From the NCBI GenBank assembly GCA_004154925.1, contig QJNS01000034.1:248001-312000 (forward strand): a stretch of DNA of 64,000 nt. The letters are read 5' to 3'. The position numbers were made by a program, and so were the translations under genes. This document shows positions 21,801 to 34,579 of this stretch, piece after piece; within the stretch, counting starts at the first letter, position 1, and every line of letters starts with the position of its first letter. Origin of the DNA: Monosporascus cannonballus (lineage: Eukaryota; Ascomycota; Sordariomycetes; Xylariales). The notes beneath the pieces are model-generated. The model did not search any database. It was not told the origin of the DNA and saw nothing but the letters and a program-made list of their open reading frames with translations.

Positions 21801-24200
21801 ATTTTTCTTTTTTTATTTATTATGAAAAAGAAACGAAATTTTATATAACTAATTTTTCCGTTAATTAAAATTCCGTATTGGCGTATTCATAATAATCCTA
21901 AGATTATATCGTCATTCCCAAATAAAATAATATCAAAATTAATTATTTGGTATCGTTCTTAGATAAAAATTTCGAAATAATTAATTTTACGAATAATTTT
22001 TCCGTTATCGTAAACAAATTTCTAACCTTTAGTATTTGTCGTTATATAAGGTTCTAACTTATATCTCCATAGCAATTTAAGCTTATTAACTATATCTGGT
22101 ACAATATAATTCTCGTCCAGAGCTTCGTAATCCACCATTACAATATACTAATACGTTTCGAGTGGTATATCCAAAATAATAAGGTTATTAACGTTTTCTA
22201 TTATCGCGTTTAAAGCCTTTTTCGGAAATTCCCTTTAACCTTTTTAAGTTTCGTTACGGCTTTTTTATAAAAATGTTTTTTAATTTTTGTTTAAATTTAT
22301 TAAACTTTATTTATGTTTTTCCGTTTAACGCGTCAAATTGCTATATTTATTATTGTTACCGGCGTACTATTTCTTTGAATTATATTAGCTGTTTTTAGTT
22401 TTGCTGTAATTTCTTTCCTTATTAAATAAATTATTTTTTTATATTTGTAATTATATCCCATTATACGTCGTCCTAAATATCGTTTCAAAAACTTCTTATA
22501 AACTAACGTATTTTTTTAATGGCTCTTCTTTCGTAAAAGTCTGTAATAAATATTAACTGAAAATAAAGATTTATAATAGCTTTCTGGTAATGCTTTTTTT
22601 ACCGTACGCTGGATTAACTCCTTTTCCGTTTAGTGGTTATATTATCCATAATAACAAAAGGGTTTTTTTTACGGGCATTATTTTCCTTCGAACCAGCTTT
22701 CCGTTTCGGCCAGCTGCTGGATATCTCCTAGAGCTATAGTTCGAAAATATCGATATTATTATTTATCGTCCTTATTATTTCCGGTACGGTTTGGAAAATC
22801 GAATTTTTCGTAATACATATAGGTAATTCGTACGTAAATATATATTTGTTTTTTCGTAATCGGGATATTCTCGTCGTCGACAATATATGGCGTATATTTT
22901 GCCGCATCGATTAAGGGTTCCGAGACAAACCTTTTTTATTTAATCCTGATATTCGCGTAATTACTTTTATAATGTTTTTTATTGTATTCGTAATGTTTAT
23001 TAAGCCAGCTTTTTGACTTTTTGTATTTTTTGGTAGATTTTTTGCTATAAAAGACCTTATATGTATTTAAGCTAAAATATGTTGATAAATTTACTTCCGT
23101 TCTTTTGGTTTTTTTGGATTATTCTTCAAATACAGGTTTCTAATTATTTTAACGGGGCTTTTTAGGTGCTTTATACCATATTACCTTATGTCCTATTTTG
23201 TTATAATTATAACATTTAATCTGGCTTTAATTTTTCCTATAAATCGCTTTTAATTCTATAGGTCCTGGTTCCGTGCCGTAAAAAGCGTTATTACGTCGAA
23301 AAGCGCTGGTATTAGTTATATATCGGGGTTTGCTATTAGTTTTTCTTTTAATACCTTTAATACGTTATGTGTATTATAGATTGTTAATTTTAATTATTAT
23401 ATCGATATAATTTAAGAAATAAATAAGCCGATTAAGCTTAAAAAAATTCTTTTTATACTTTTTTTTAGGCCGTCGAAAAACTTAGCCATTAATACTTTTT
23501 ATTCCCAATTCAGTTTAGCTATTAATTAAACCAATATATTGCCGTAATTAGATATCAATCCCTTTTAGCGTAATTACTGAATTTGCGTTTTATCTTTTAT
23601 TTTTTTAATTTATTATTCCGAAAATCTTCGTTAATATTTGCTCGAATTATTCGTAATCGCTGTAAATTCGCATTATTTTTAGGTTTCGTTTTTCGATTAG
23701 TAAAATAACGTATTCCCTTATAACGGGCTGAAACTAAATAGCCGTATTTCCGGTAAATTATCTAATTACGAATTTAATTCATATAATGGGCGTAATTAAT
23801 CAAATAGAAAAATACCCGAAATATGTTCGGCATTAAGTTAAAAACAATTATAGCTTAATTAAGATTCCGTCGAAAAGTTCTGGTTTAAAAAACTTAAAAA
23901 CCTTTTTTAGTTCCTTAGTAAAATTCAGCTAAATAACCTGGCTTATTCAAAAAGGCTTTCTGGTTTCGGAAGTTTTTTTTTTCTCCTTAAGTTTCTTATA
24001 AGCGGCTTAAAAAAACGTTGTAAGATTATTATTATCTCTTTTAAGCTGGAAAATACTTTCGTTTATAACATCCAGACATTAAAGAACTTTTTCGCGAAAA
24101 AAAACAAAGCTTTTTCTTTTCCTTCTCGGATTTCATTTTAGTGTTCGAGTAATCAAGGACCTGGTAAATAGGCTGTTCGGGCTGTTTGATAATAAAGATA
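18790..24200 (-). pseudogene. Gy1 gag-pol remnant ending in a chromodomain
   Basis: Minus-strand translation gives recognisable fragments of gag, zinc knuckle, reverse transcriptase, integrase and chromodomain, all with multiple TAA/TAG. The chromodomain reads YEVKNIFNMRKQNG then YLIKWKKYPDFENT, with TGG-to-TAG and CAG-to-TAG type stops, and ends RLLKTFY at 18790. Confidence 0.85.
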
Positions 24201-24256
24201 ACGTTAATCGGTATTACTTAAAATTTAACAGTACTATTAAACAAAAACTTATAACA

Positions 24257-24628
24257 TATAACGGCTAAAGGTTTAATCAATTATTAAACCTTAGTTATAC
24301 GGGTTTATATTAGCAAGAATATCGTAAAAATCTAAGTAATAAATGTAATAATCGTATTACGTCTCGTAATACCAAAGGTATTTTAGATAACGAATTATTA
24401 TTATAAGCTGAAATTATCTAAATTATGGAAATAATAAACGTATATATCCTTTTTAAATTGGATTAAATCTTCATTGGATTTTGATATTGTTACAGATCTA
24501 ATGCCATTGGATTTAGTTGGTTCTGTATAGATTTATTTGGATCTTGTTGCCAAGAAAGATCCAAATCACGTAACCCTTTCATGTAGGTCCGACCGTCTTT
24601 AAGGCCGGTCTTAGATTGGGTCGTAACA
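24257..24628 (-). repeat. Gy1 5' LTR (type A1)
   Basis: 372 bp, the same length as its partner, ending CGTAACA and followed by the duplicated TTTAT. It is somewhat less mutated than the left copy in its terminal half. Confidence 0.92.
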
Positions 24629-24633
24629 TTTAT

Positions 24634-24857
24634 ACGTTTATTTTTTGTTATTTTCGTACGCTAAAAACTTTCTTTTTTTGGTTTGAAGAATAATTTTATA
24701 CAAGTTTTAAATTAAAAAAAAAGTAATTATAATGTTTACGTTTAAAACCAAATTATTATTATTCTTATTATCGTTATTATTATCAAAAATAAACAATTTT
24801 TATTTTTTAAATATGCGGTATATATGTTATAACTTATGAAATATAATTATTATTAAA

Positions 24858-24891
<34 letters not shown>

Positions 24892-25514
24892 ATTAATATT
24901 ATTATTATTATTATAATGTAAATACGTTTATTTTTTAATTATTTATAAATTTAATAGCGATAATTATAATAAGTACTTTTTTATATTTAATATATTACGG
25001 CCATTTATATTTATATTACGCATATAATTTGCGTAAAACTCTTATCGCAAACGCTACAAAACGTGACTAAACCGCTTTTAATTTGTTTACGCCCGCGATT
25101 GTATTACTACCTAACAGGCGAGGTCTGCGAGAACGGTCGTAACGACAAGGATAACACGACCCACCTTGCCAATTACGTAATATATAATTATTAACACATC
25201 CGTAATCACAAAGAAACAACTATAACTATTAAAATTATAATTATTATAGAAAATACAATTAGAAAAGTTTAAATAATAACAATTTGGAGTAATATTTCGT
25301 TATTAAAATATTTTTAGCATTACTCAACGTAACTAGTTATTGTTTTTACTAATTAAAATTTTACGATATTTCTATTAATATAAACCGGTACAATTAAAGT
25401 TTAATAATTAGTTAAACTTATTAATCGTTATACGTTTTAAACCTTTATTTAATAATACCGTTAGATTTTTAATAATATATTTTTAGTTAAAATATTACTT
25501 AATATTTAAGTATC
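24634..25514. other. Unassigned AT-rich spacer with a GC island
   Basis: AT-rich DNA with an (ATT)n microsatellite (about 24858-24915) and a short little-mutated island near 25075-25175 (acctaacaggcgaggtctgc...). The island matches no element recognised in the window. Confidence 0.4.
24858..24915. repeat. (ATT)n microsatellite
   Basis: A long run of ATT trinucleotides with interspersed AAT in non-coding AT-rich DNA. Confidence 0.85.
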
Positions 25515-28100
25515 TGTGACAGCTACACGGTTTAACTAAATATTAAACCTAAGTCGTACGGGTGTATATTAGCAAATATATCGTAACATTATAAATTAAA
25601 TATAATAATTAGTTAAGTTTCGTAATACTAAAAGCGTTTTAAATAACGAATTATTATTACAGATTATTATTATTTACGTTCTAAAAATAAAAATATTTAT
25701 ATATTATAACTTATTATTTTTATCAAGCCTGGTTTTAAAAGTTTTATGTTCGATTTTATCGAATCTGGTTTTAAAGGCTTTATATTCGATTTTGTCGAAC
25801 TGTTATATAACATGGCCCACTTAGCTCGTAAATCACTGTTACGACTGTTTTTTAAGGCCGCTCCTCTTCAAGTCGTTATTCGATTTTCTCTTTTTACAAT
25901 TTTTGTTCCGAAGAATTGTTTTTCTATAAGTTATTGTGTTTTTGTCTATTATATCAGGTTATATCGAAAAATCAATAAATAAAAAGACCAAAATGCGGAA
26001 TACCTTATTTAAACTTATTATTTCTTGTACAGTAAACCTGCCTATATGTTCTATTATACTAATCACAATTTATTAATTTGTTACGTTTTTATAATGGATT
26101 TTTTTAAAGACGAAAAAATATAACGCGATATTAAGGCCTTTACGATATTAATAACTTTTTTACCTTTTAATTAAAAGGGCTTATTTCTAATTACCTAAAC
26201 ACGAAATCCGAATTGAAAAAGGCTAAAAAAATAAATAAATAAATAAAAATAAAAATAAAATATAAAAATAAAATAAAATAAAAAAAATTAAACAAGCTTA
26301 AGTAAATATTTGCCGTTTTCGAAAACAAAAGAAATTATAGGCCGACTGTATATCGCGTATATAGCTCGAAATTTACAATTCTTAAAAGAATTAAATAAGT
26401 TAAAATGTAAAAAAGAACAAAAGAACAAAAGAACCAAAGAAAAATAAATAACATACTATATAAATGACGTTTTGGATATTATCGCATCTTTTAATTAATT
26501 GGGATTAAAAAGTTACAATTAAACTTTTATAAGCGTAATTAATTAATGTAACTTTAATTTTAGCAGCGTAGCTGCTAGTAGAAATTCTTTAATAGGTATT
26601 AAGTATTTATAAGATTTCTTGCAGGTTTTTAAGTACTTTCGAAATCCGGATAGTTTTTTCATTTTATTAAATACTAAGTAAATTTATTTTCTTTTTTATA
26701 TCGAAAATTCTTTTTACTTTATATATAATTTTATTTTTCGCTTTTATATCGTTTCGTTCCTTATAAACTGTAATCGTATTTGTTATTAACTTTACTAAAG
26801 ACTTTAAAGAATTAACTCTTTTAATTATTTTTCGTTACCATATTTAGTTATTTATTTATCTACGAATTTTAATTTTATCCTTATTTTTTAATATACTTTT
26901 TTAAAATATTTTAACCTAAATATTATTTTGACACTAATACGTTCGTTATATGCATTTTTGTAAATACAAGATATTGAACGAAAATTTATATTTATTTAAT
27001 TTTTTTTAATGTTTTTAGAGTAATTGATGTTATATGCTAATTAAATAATAAACAACTTTTTAATTTAGCTATTTTATTAGTAATTGATGTAATACTTATA
27101 TATACTGTTATTATTTGGAGTAATAATTTAATTTATTCGTTTATTTAAAGGTTAAATGTGTTAATTAATCTTTAATTTAAATTAATTTATATTATAAAAC
27201 TGTGTTAAAATTTCGAAATTATCGTAATTTCTTTATTAGAAATAATTTTATATAATAATCTGTATATAATAAAAATGATTTTTAAAAAAATTCTTTTATT
27301 ATGTATTCGTTATTAATATTCTTTTAATCAGGTAAAACATAAAAGAATTTCCTCAATCTGTCGATAATTACGAAAATACTATTTTTATATATTTTATTGT
27401 TAAATTTTCAAAAAAGAGAAATTTAATAATAAAATCTATTATAACCGAATTGTATTTTTTTTTAAAAAAACTAATAATAATTATAGTTTTTTTATGAAGT
27501 TTATATCGTTACGTTTTGGCCTTATTACAAAAATCGTATTATGGTTGCATTTTTTAAATTATTGTTTTTATTTTTTTAAAAAAATATTAAATACATTAAT
27601 ATTATTTTAATGTTTTATAAATTCTTAAATATTTATATAATTAATAATTATTTATATTACGTACCAAATTTACTTCATAGTTTTTGAAAATTTATAATTC
27701 AATTACTTTTTTAGTATATATAATATATTATACCTCGTAATATTACGATAACAGGATAACTTTACAATTTTCTATTTTTTAAAACTTTTAAAATTCCATA
27801 TTTATTATATTTAAGCAATTTTTCTTTTTTATAAGGTATTATTAATTTGCAATATCTAATTATATTTTATTAGTAAAATAAATTCCAGTTAAAAATTTCT
27901 TTCTCGAAAAAACTTAAAATGTTATCATTGTACTTTATTATATCAAAATCGAAATAAACCGTATATAAAAATTATATGTGTTTTTCAGATGTAATTAATT
28001 TAACTTTATTAAAAACTCAATTTTGAATTAATATTGTTATAGTATTATTAAATATCGTGTATACATTTTCGAATTTTATAAATATATTATTAAAGAAGTC
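25515..28100 (-). mobile_element. GyD: truncated gypsy element
   Basis: It starts with an LTR diverged from type A (TGTGACAGCTACACGGTTTA..., about 25515-25720). An antisense ORF (25746-26612), a minus-strand chromodomain (~26600-26760) and integrase sequence aligning with Gy1 (27160-27420) follow. Similarity fades after ~28100 and no partner LTR was found. The right limit is approximate. Confidence 0.65.
25746..26612 (+). pseudogene. GyD antisense ORF (aORF)
   Basis: One 867-base frame runs from ATG 25746 to TAA 26610-26612, opposite to pol. It has internal TAA/TAG and at least one TGA. The first 78 codons are open (MFDFIESGFKGFIFDFVELL). The middle is Lys/Gln-rich (INK, TKEK, KNKRTKEK stretches) and the end reads NFSSVAASRNSLIGIKYL, matching the tail of the other aORFs. 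Position and orientation equal those in Gy1 and Gy2. Confidence 0.6.
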
Positions 28101-31100
28101 TCCGATATAATTAATTAATAATCTTTTTAACAAATTTCTAGTATATTGGTTTTTATTTACAATTTCGCCTTCAAATTTAATTTTTAAGAATATCGTAATA
28201 TTTAATAATAAATATTAAATTATATTTATATACTTAATTACATATATTACATTAAATTCATTTTGGCAAAATTCAGAATTAATTTTTAATAATGCTTATT
28301 TATTTTAAGTTTTATAATTTAAAGTTTTTTACAATATGTTTAATTATTTTATTCTCAATAATAATATTTTTAAAAATTATTTAGATTCGACTTTTTATAA
28401 AACCGTTATTTGTTTAATAACGTAATTCATTAATTCTTTCCTCTTTTATAAGCGTATATTTCCGATATTACTTATCGACTTTTTTAAATTAGTCGGTAGC
28501 TGCAATACTAAAACAGCAAAAATCTAGAAAAATAAAAGCATGCAATGATATTACTAAACAAATTTACGATATTTATCGGATATCTATGTATATTTTAATT
28601 AACGAATTTAAAACTATAATTTTAAAAATAGATATTGCAAATGCAGTAAAAAGTTGCGAAAAGATTTGAATAAATTAAATTTGTTACTTTTTAAATATTT
28701 TAATAATAATCTCCGGTATTTTTAATTTAATCCTGTAATTATGTCCGTAATAGATTTTAAAGAATTTATAGAATTATTTAAAAATAATCTATTATTAACT
28801 TTATTTTCGTCTTTAAATTCAAAATAATCAATCAAAATTAATGATATTTAATATTTGATTTTAAACTTTTTAGATAATAAGAAATTCCGGAACAGATAAT
28901 AACTTTTCTTATATCGCGATTTTGGATAATTTCGACGGATTTCCAATAAATCGACTAAATTTTAATGGAATTTATTAATTAAGAAGAATTTGCGATTAAC
29001 AAATTTTAGTTGTTTAAAGCTATTTTTGGAATACGTGAATATAAAAAATTTAAAGCACTTAGAATTTTTCTTTATATTTTTTAGATCTTTTATAATTGCA
29101 ATTAAAATATCGCTTATTTTTTTAACTAGATAAATCCTTTTTTTAGTCGACATATTACTGGCAATGAATACCTGTTTTAATAATTGTTAATTTAATACAT
29201 ATTTTTTTATTATTGACTTTATCGCTAAAATATTTTAGTAATTAATATTAAAAATTTCTAAACAATATTTAGAAATAAAACTTATACGAAATATTAATTT
29301 ATTAAGCTTAAAACATTCTAAAATACAGTATTTAATACATCAACTTTATTTGTTTAATTATATTAAAAGATATCAATTTTTGGAATTTAATTATAAATAA
29401 TATTATAAGTTTGATAACTTTATTTCTTTTTTTATTTACGTTAGTAATTTAATTCATATTGTTAACCATATCGGTATTATTTTAGCTTAAATGAATTTAA
29501 AATCTATGTAGATATATTATACATAACGTATTTTCTTTTACAATCTTAATAAGTCGGTTTTTAGTAATTAATTTTGAATCTTAGTCAATTTATATTTATC
29601 GTTTAATTTTTAAATATTCAAATTTTATTTTATTAAATAAGATTTTCTGAAAGGTGTCTAATGTTTTACATTATCTCGTCAGTTCAAAATATAAACAATT
29701 AATCTATATTTTTAAATTTATATATTTTTAAGTTTGTAATATTTTAAAATCGGTTTATTAAAAATTTCATTTCGGATAAAACCTCGTAAACGTTTAATTT
29801 TGAAGTTGTTTTGATATTTAATATTTTAAAATCCTTTTATTTTTATTAGTTATTCGTACTATTGTAATACCGTATAATATGCTCTGTATTTTGGCATTTT
29901 TATAGCTATAACTATAATTATTTCCGTTTTTAATTAAACCCTTATTTTTTCGCATATTAAACGGAAAGTCCAATGTTAATTCGATAATTAATCAAAGTTA
30001 ATTTCTTTTGTTAAAGCTAAATAGAATAAGATAAGAAAAATTTAATTTTAATTAATACGGATACATATATTATATTATACTACCGAAAATGATTATTGGA
30101 ATAAAAAGCTTAATTTAAATATATTACTAATATTAAACTTACATAATTAAAATAAGAAAAATAAACATAATAAGTGGTAATAATAGATCGTATATTTTGA
30201 GTTTGAACCTATAATGAAAAAGACCTTTTTAATATATATGCGCAACTCGGACTTTTTGGTCAGCCGAGATTGTTAATATGCGTAACACCCTACTCCACTT
30301 TAATATCTTAAATAAATAATCAAATTTGGAAAAAAAACTGATTAAAGTTAATTATATTATTTTCGATACGTCGTTAAAAATATATTTACACCTGTATTGA
30401 ACGGTAATATTACATCCGTTTAGGCTAAAAACTGTTTTAGGCATATTAAATAAATATTAATTTATTAATTAATACACTAAAGTTTTATCCGAATAATTTT
30501 AACCAATTAGAATTTTATTATAAAAGAAATAATTATCGAAATAATTACCGAAATCGCGGAAAATGATTTAAGAATTTTAAAAGATCTTTTATTAATTTTA
30601 CGCTAAATTGAAACACGTAATATACACGTATAAATTATTTTCAAAAATAAAGGAAACCGGTTTAATTGTATTCGACAATACCTAATATATAATATCTCTT
30701 AGATTTATAATTACTCGATTTAATTTAAATGTATTATAATTTTCGACAATACTTTAAAATTAATAGACTGAATAAAAGTTATTTTTTAAAAGAATATCTT
30801 AAAATAAATATATATTTTAATCACTTTTCTTACTTTTTTTTAAACAATTAAAAAGAATTTGAATTTAATATTAATCAAAAGTTTATTTATGTTATTACCT
30901 TAAATATAGCTTAGTTTACGATACCATTAAGGTCTAATTGATCGGAATATATTATTAACTAAATTCTTATTATTAAAATTAATATATTTTATTTTATTTA
31001 AAAACGATAAGCTACTTTATAAAAATATTATTCTTAATTAATTAATTTTAAAACGACCTTTTTGAAAAATAATAGTATTTAATATTTTGAGGAATTTAAA

Positions 31101-31261
31101 TGTTAAAAATTAATACAAATAATTAATCCTTTGTATTTATTAATATTAGATTAAGTAAATGACTTAATAAAAAGAAAACACCGGTAAATCTATAAGAAAA
31201 TTAAAGTTACTAATTGTCATAGTACTAAGTGATATCTCGTAGATATAAAAGGCAGAACAAG
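28101..31261. other. Unassigned AT-rich, RIP-mutated DNA
   Basis: No LTR pair or clear domain was recognised. The end (about 31140-31250) resembles a piece near 40735-40800 (AATAAAAAGAAAA..CGGTAA), so this may be the interrupted 5' part of GyC. A less mutated stretch at 30240-30290 ends GTAACACCC and could be an LTR/primer-binding junction. Confidence 0.35.
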
Positions 31262-31635
31262 CGTAACGGCTAGGGGGTTTAACCAACTATTATACCTTAG
31301 TCGTACGGGTTTATATTAGCAGGAGTATCGTAGGAATCTGAGCAATAGATACAGTAATCGTGTTACGTTTTATAATTCTAAAGGTGCCTTGGATAACGAT
31401 GTTATATTGCAAGTTAAAGCTATCTAGATTACGGAATTAATAAGCGTATATATCTTTTTTTTCTTGGCTCGATTATTCCTGATTATGCAGCTAGTGGTGA
31501 TTATAATTGCTTGGGATTATTTCTGATTACTGATAATTACTGGTTTAACAGTGATTATTATTATGTGACCTAGGGGTGGTCCGTATAATCCTGGTTTGAC
31601 CGTTTTTTGCGGCCGAAGCTTGTTAGGCCGTAATA
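31262..31635 (-). repeat. Gy3 3' LTR (type A2)
   Basis: 374 bp, from (C)GTAACGGCTAGG to GCCGTAATA. The second half shares the A2-specific sequence with 51472-51845 (gctagtggtgattataattgc-like, then ggtggtccgta). Confidence 0.85.
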
Positions 31636-31722
31636 CGATCTCCTTTTTCCCAAAAATCTTCCCTTTAAGATTTTTTTATTTTTTTTTATTTGGTAAGTAC
31701 TTTCCTTTTTTCTTTTTGAACC

Positions 31723-32340
31723 ATGTTATCCCGTATTTCTAAGATTCGTCGGATTTTTCGTTTTTTATTATCCGTCGTGTTAATTTCGTAAAAGCCTTTA
31801 ACAAATTCGAGTACGAAGTTATGTTTAGTTCTTATTGTTTTTCGAAAAATTTGAGGTGTGAAATAGTGGAAAACGTTTTAAGGAGTAAAGAATGCGTTAA
31901 TCGAGGTTGGTTCTGTAATGGTACCGGCGTACCGCTTTCTTTTTACAAAATATTCGCCGCGAATATTAACATTTAGAACGTAAAAAAACATTTGCCGAGG
32001 AGCAATTATTAAAGCTTTAACGGCTGTATTTTAAGGTTTAACGTTATTATTAAAAAAGATAAATAGTGTTTTTTCCCATTTTATTCGTTTGCGTAAGCAA
32101 AAGGCGTTAGTTTGTTCCAAAGGCGTTATTATGATATAACGTGGGCTTCAGTTATTGGACGAATTAGAGGAACAAGAACGTTAAAAATAGGAACAGCTGG
32201 AGGTTGCCGTTATAGCTATTACGTTAATGCAGGCCGTGGCCAACTAGCCCGATATCCCGGTTATTAATTAGTTAATTATTAATTAGGACGCGCCCGTTAT
32301 TATTAGTAAAAGTTCTTTAATAGGCGTTAGGCGTTAATAA
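31723..32340 (+). pseudogene. Gy3 antisense ORF (aORF)
   Basis: ATG 31723 starts LSRISKIRRIFRF. After a one-base frame change it continues VKAFNKFEYEVMFSSYCFSK, EIVENVLRSKECVNRG and GTGVPLSFYKIF. The tail reads DAPVIISKSSLIGVRR before TAATAA at 32335-32340. It is homologous to the Gy2 aORF throughout. Confidence 0.65.
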
Positions 32341-33067
32341 GGTTTTTGGCGGGTTCCTAGATATTTTTGGAATCCGGGTACTCTTTCCACTTAATTAGGT
32401 ACTGGGTAAGTCCGCTTTGTTTTCGTATATCGAATATTTTTTTTATTTCGTACGATTGTTTTTCCTTTAGTTTTATATTGTTTTATGTCGTATGTATTTT
32501 AATTATATTTACTGCGAACTCAAGTAAAGAAATATAAAAAATTAAATAGAATTTAACTATTGGTGGAAATTTTAATTAATAATTGTTTTTTAAGGTTTTC
32601 TTGGTGATTTTATATAGACCGATATATTTGAAATCGAATGTTTTATTAGGTCGTTTTATTTAAAATTTTTTGTGGTGAAAAAAAATATTTTTTCTTTTTT
32701 GAAAGTTAATTTTTTTAATTTCTTTTAGTTATAATATTTATTTATTTGATTTTGTACAAATTCCAGTTCTATCTTTATTTTCTGGTATGGCTATTATAGT
32801 TATTCTGATATAAGAATTATTTTAATATTAGTTAAACCGTTATCGCGTATTTTTTTGTAAATTTTTCGAGTAAAATCAAAATTTGCGTTTGTTAATATTA
32901 TTTTAATATTTTCGTAATTGTTGGTATTGTAAGTTAATTATGCGATTAGTAATTTTTTAACCTAGTTATTTTGTTTGTAATTGATATAATATCGTAAATA
33001 AGGTTTTAAGGTTTGATTTGTTCATTTTATTTGTTTATTTGTTTAAGGTTTGAATACGCTGGATAAT

Positions 33068-33234
33068 TGTCACGGGTCAAGGGCCCTAGTGGAGGGATTA
33101 GCGTAGCGCTAATCCCGTGGCTCCTGTATATATAGCTAGCTGCTCTTACGCATTTTTTTTTAGCTGTTCCCTAGATTTCTTAATAAACCTGTTATGGCCC
33201 ATATCTTTAGCTATTACGTATACAGCCCTTTACA
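33068..33234 (+). repeat. 5' LTR of the gag-only element
   Basis: 167 bp beginning TGTCACGGG and ending TTTACA. It is visibly less mutated than its partner and keeps a GATTAGCG..CGCTAATC inverted repeat. Confidence 0.88.
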
Positions 33235-33325
33235 TATTAAGAAATCTCTTCCTTTACGAATAGTCCGTCGCCGTAAGAAATACGCCAACGTTACGTACCC
33301 GTTATTCGTACGTAGTTTATTTACC

Positions 33326-34400
33326 ATGGACACCGAGGAACCGCGCCGTTAGGTTTTACGAACCGTTCGCGAACTATAAGGCCGTAAGGAATATAATGCC
33401 TGGAGGTTCGAAATAAATAGGAAGTTATTCGTTAACGGAAAGGCGATTGGCGATAATTGTACGTAGTTTTTTTATATCTGGGGAACCCTTAGCCGTTAAC
33501 TTTAAAAATCGACATTTTTGCTATATATGTAAAAAACCTTAAAAAAGCTAAACCTTTAAATTTTTTTAAATTATATCGCCGTTATTTTAAAAAAAATCTA
33601 ATAAGGAATAAAAAATTGGTTAACGTTTAACCAAATTATATTAACATAATACTTAAATAATATTCGAATACGTTTTTATATTCGAAAATACTTTTTATTA
33701 GGCCGGAAAAAACAAATAACCGGATAAAGCTAAATTTTTCTTATTAATTTTGGGCTGTAATACCGAAACGAAAAAATTTTAGATTATGAAAAATAACTTA
33801 ATATTTAAAAAAAGTTCGTATAATTTTTTTGTTATTTGGAAAAATCGTTTTTAATAATTTTTATTCCGGTATATTTGCGCGTAATAATTTTTTAATCGGA
33901 AAACGGTATTATGAAAAATATAGAAATTAATACGTTAATTATTAATTATTAACGCAAAAGCCGTTAATAAGCGGAAAGGCGTTATTTAAAATATGGCAAA
34001 ACAAGGTATTTTCGGAGAAATTATCTTAAAAGAAAGAAAATTGTCGTCCGACATATTAACGTTAATAAGGCCTTAAAATTCCGTCGTTATTTAAACGATA
34101 AAATCTAATTACGGAAATATTTAATAAAACCTAAAAAAATTTAAATAATTTCGACGTTTACGAAACATTAAAAAAATTAACAAAAAAAAACGCTTTAGGG
34201 AAAATAACGCGAAAATATAAATCTAATAACGCGTAATACGTTAAAAACGTACGGGCGTAAAGTACGCGGCGTAATTTCCCCGTAATTATTAAAAGTTTAT
34301 TCGGATTAGAATTTGCGAATATTGCCGTTTTAAAATAAGGTTCTTAAAAAGGTACTACGAATAAACGTTTGCCGCGTAACGGGAAAAAACGAAAATTAGA
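33326..34400 (+). pseudogene. Gag-like remnant of the nested element
   Basis: From ATG 33326: MDTEEPRR, then GRKEYNAWRFEINRKLFVNG and YIWGTLSR, with TAA/TAG in frame. The Trp-containing W..(E)I..KLF...Y.(W)..L pattern resembles LTR-retrotransposon gag capsid segments. Further downstream the frame is heavily stopped. The assignment to gag rests on this pattern and on position. Confidence 0.55.
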
Positions 34401-34417
34401 TTTAAAAAAAGGGGTTA

Positions 34418-34579
34418 TGTTATAGGCCAAGGGCCTTAGTAAAAGGATTAACGTAACGTTAATCCCGTGGCTCCTGTATATATAACTAGCTGCTCCCACG
34501 TATCTTAGTTGTTTCCTAGGTTTCTTAATAGATCTGTTGTGGCCCATATACTTAGCTACTGCGTATGCAGCCCCTTACA
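34418..34579 (+). repeat. 3' LTR of the gag-only element
   Basis: 162 bp, differing from the 5' copy mostly by C-to-T and G-to-A changes, plus a few gaps in a T-run. Confidence 0.88.

Larger units (their letters stand above)
17787..24628 (-). mobile_element. Gy1: complete RIP-degraded Ty3/gypsy chromovirus
   Basis: This 6842-bp element has two 372-bp LTRs (17787-18158, 24257-24628) and a perfect 5-bp target-site duplication TTTAT (17782-17786 and 24629-24633). Pol reads on the minus strand, so the right LTR is the 5' LTR. Gag ends with a zinc knuckle near 23165-23235 that reads CYNYNKIGHKVIWYKAP; two of the expected Cys are Tyr, as RIP would produce. The reverse-transcriptase core near 21010-21060 reads YYLDNILIF, with the second Asp of the YLDD box changed to Asn. 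Integrase (~19500-20100) and a C-terminal chromodomain (18790-18939) follow. An extra antisense ORF lies next to the 3' LTR. Confidence 0.93.
33068..34579 (+). mobile_element. Nested 1.5-kb gag-only LTR element
   Basis: Short LTRs, 33068-33234 (167 bp, TGTCACGGG...TTTACA) and 34418-34579 (162 bp, TGTTATAGG...CTTACA), flank 1183 bp. The 5-bp duplication ATAAT (33063-33067 and 34580-34584) is perfect, and removing the insert rejoins Gy3 sequence that is continuous in Gy1. A polypurine tract (AAAAAAAGGGG) precedes the right LTR, fixing the plus orientation. There is room only for gag; no reverse transcriptase or integrase is present, so it must move with enzymes made elsewhere. Confidence 0.9.

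Noticed and set aside
28962..29153. 63-codon minus-strand frame
   Set aside because: Low-complexity Lys/Ile/Phe translation of AT-rich DNA without similarity.
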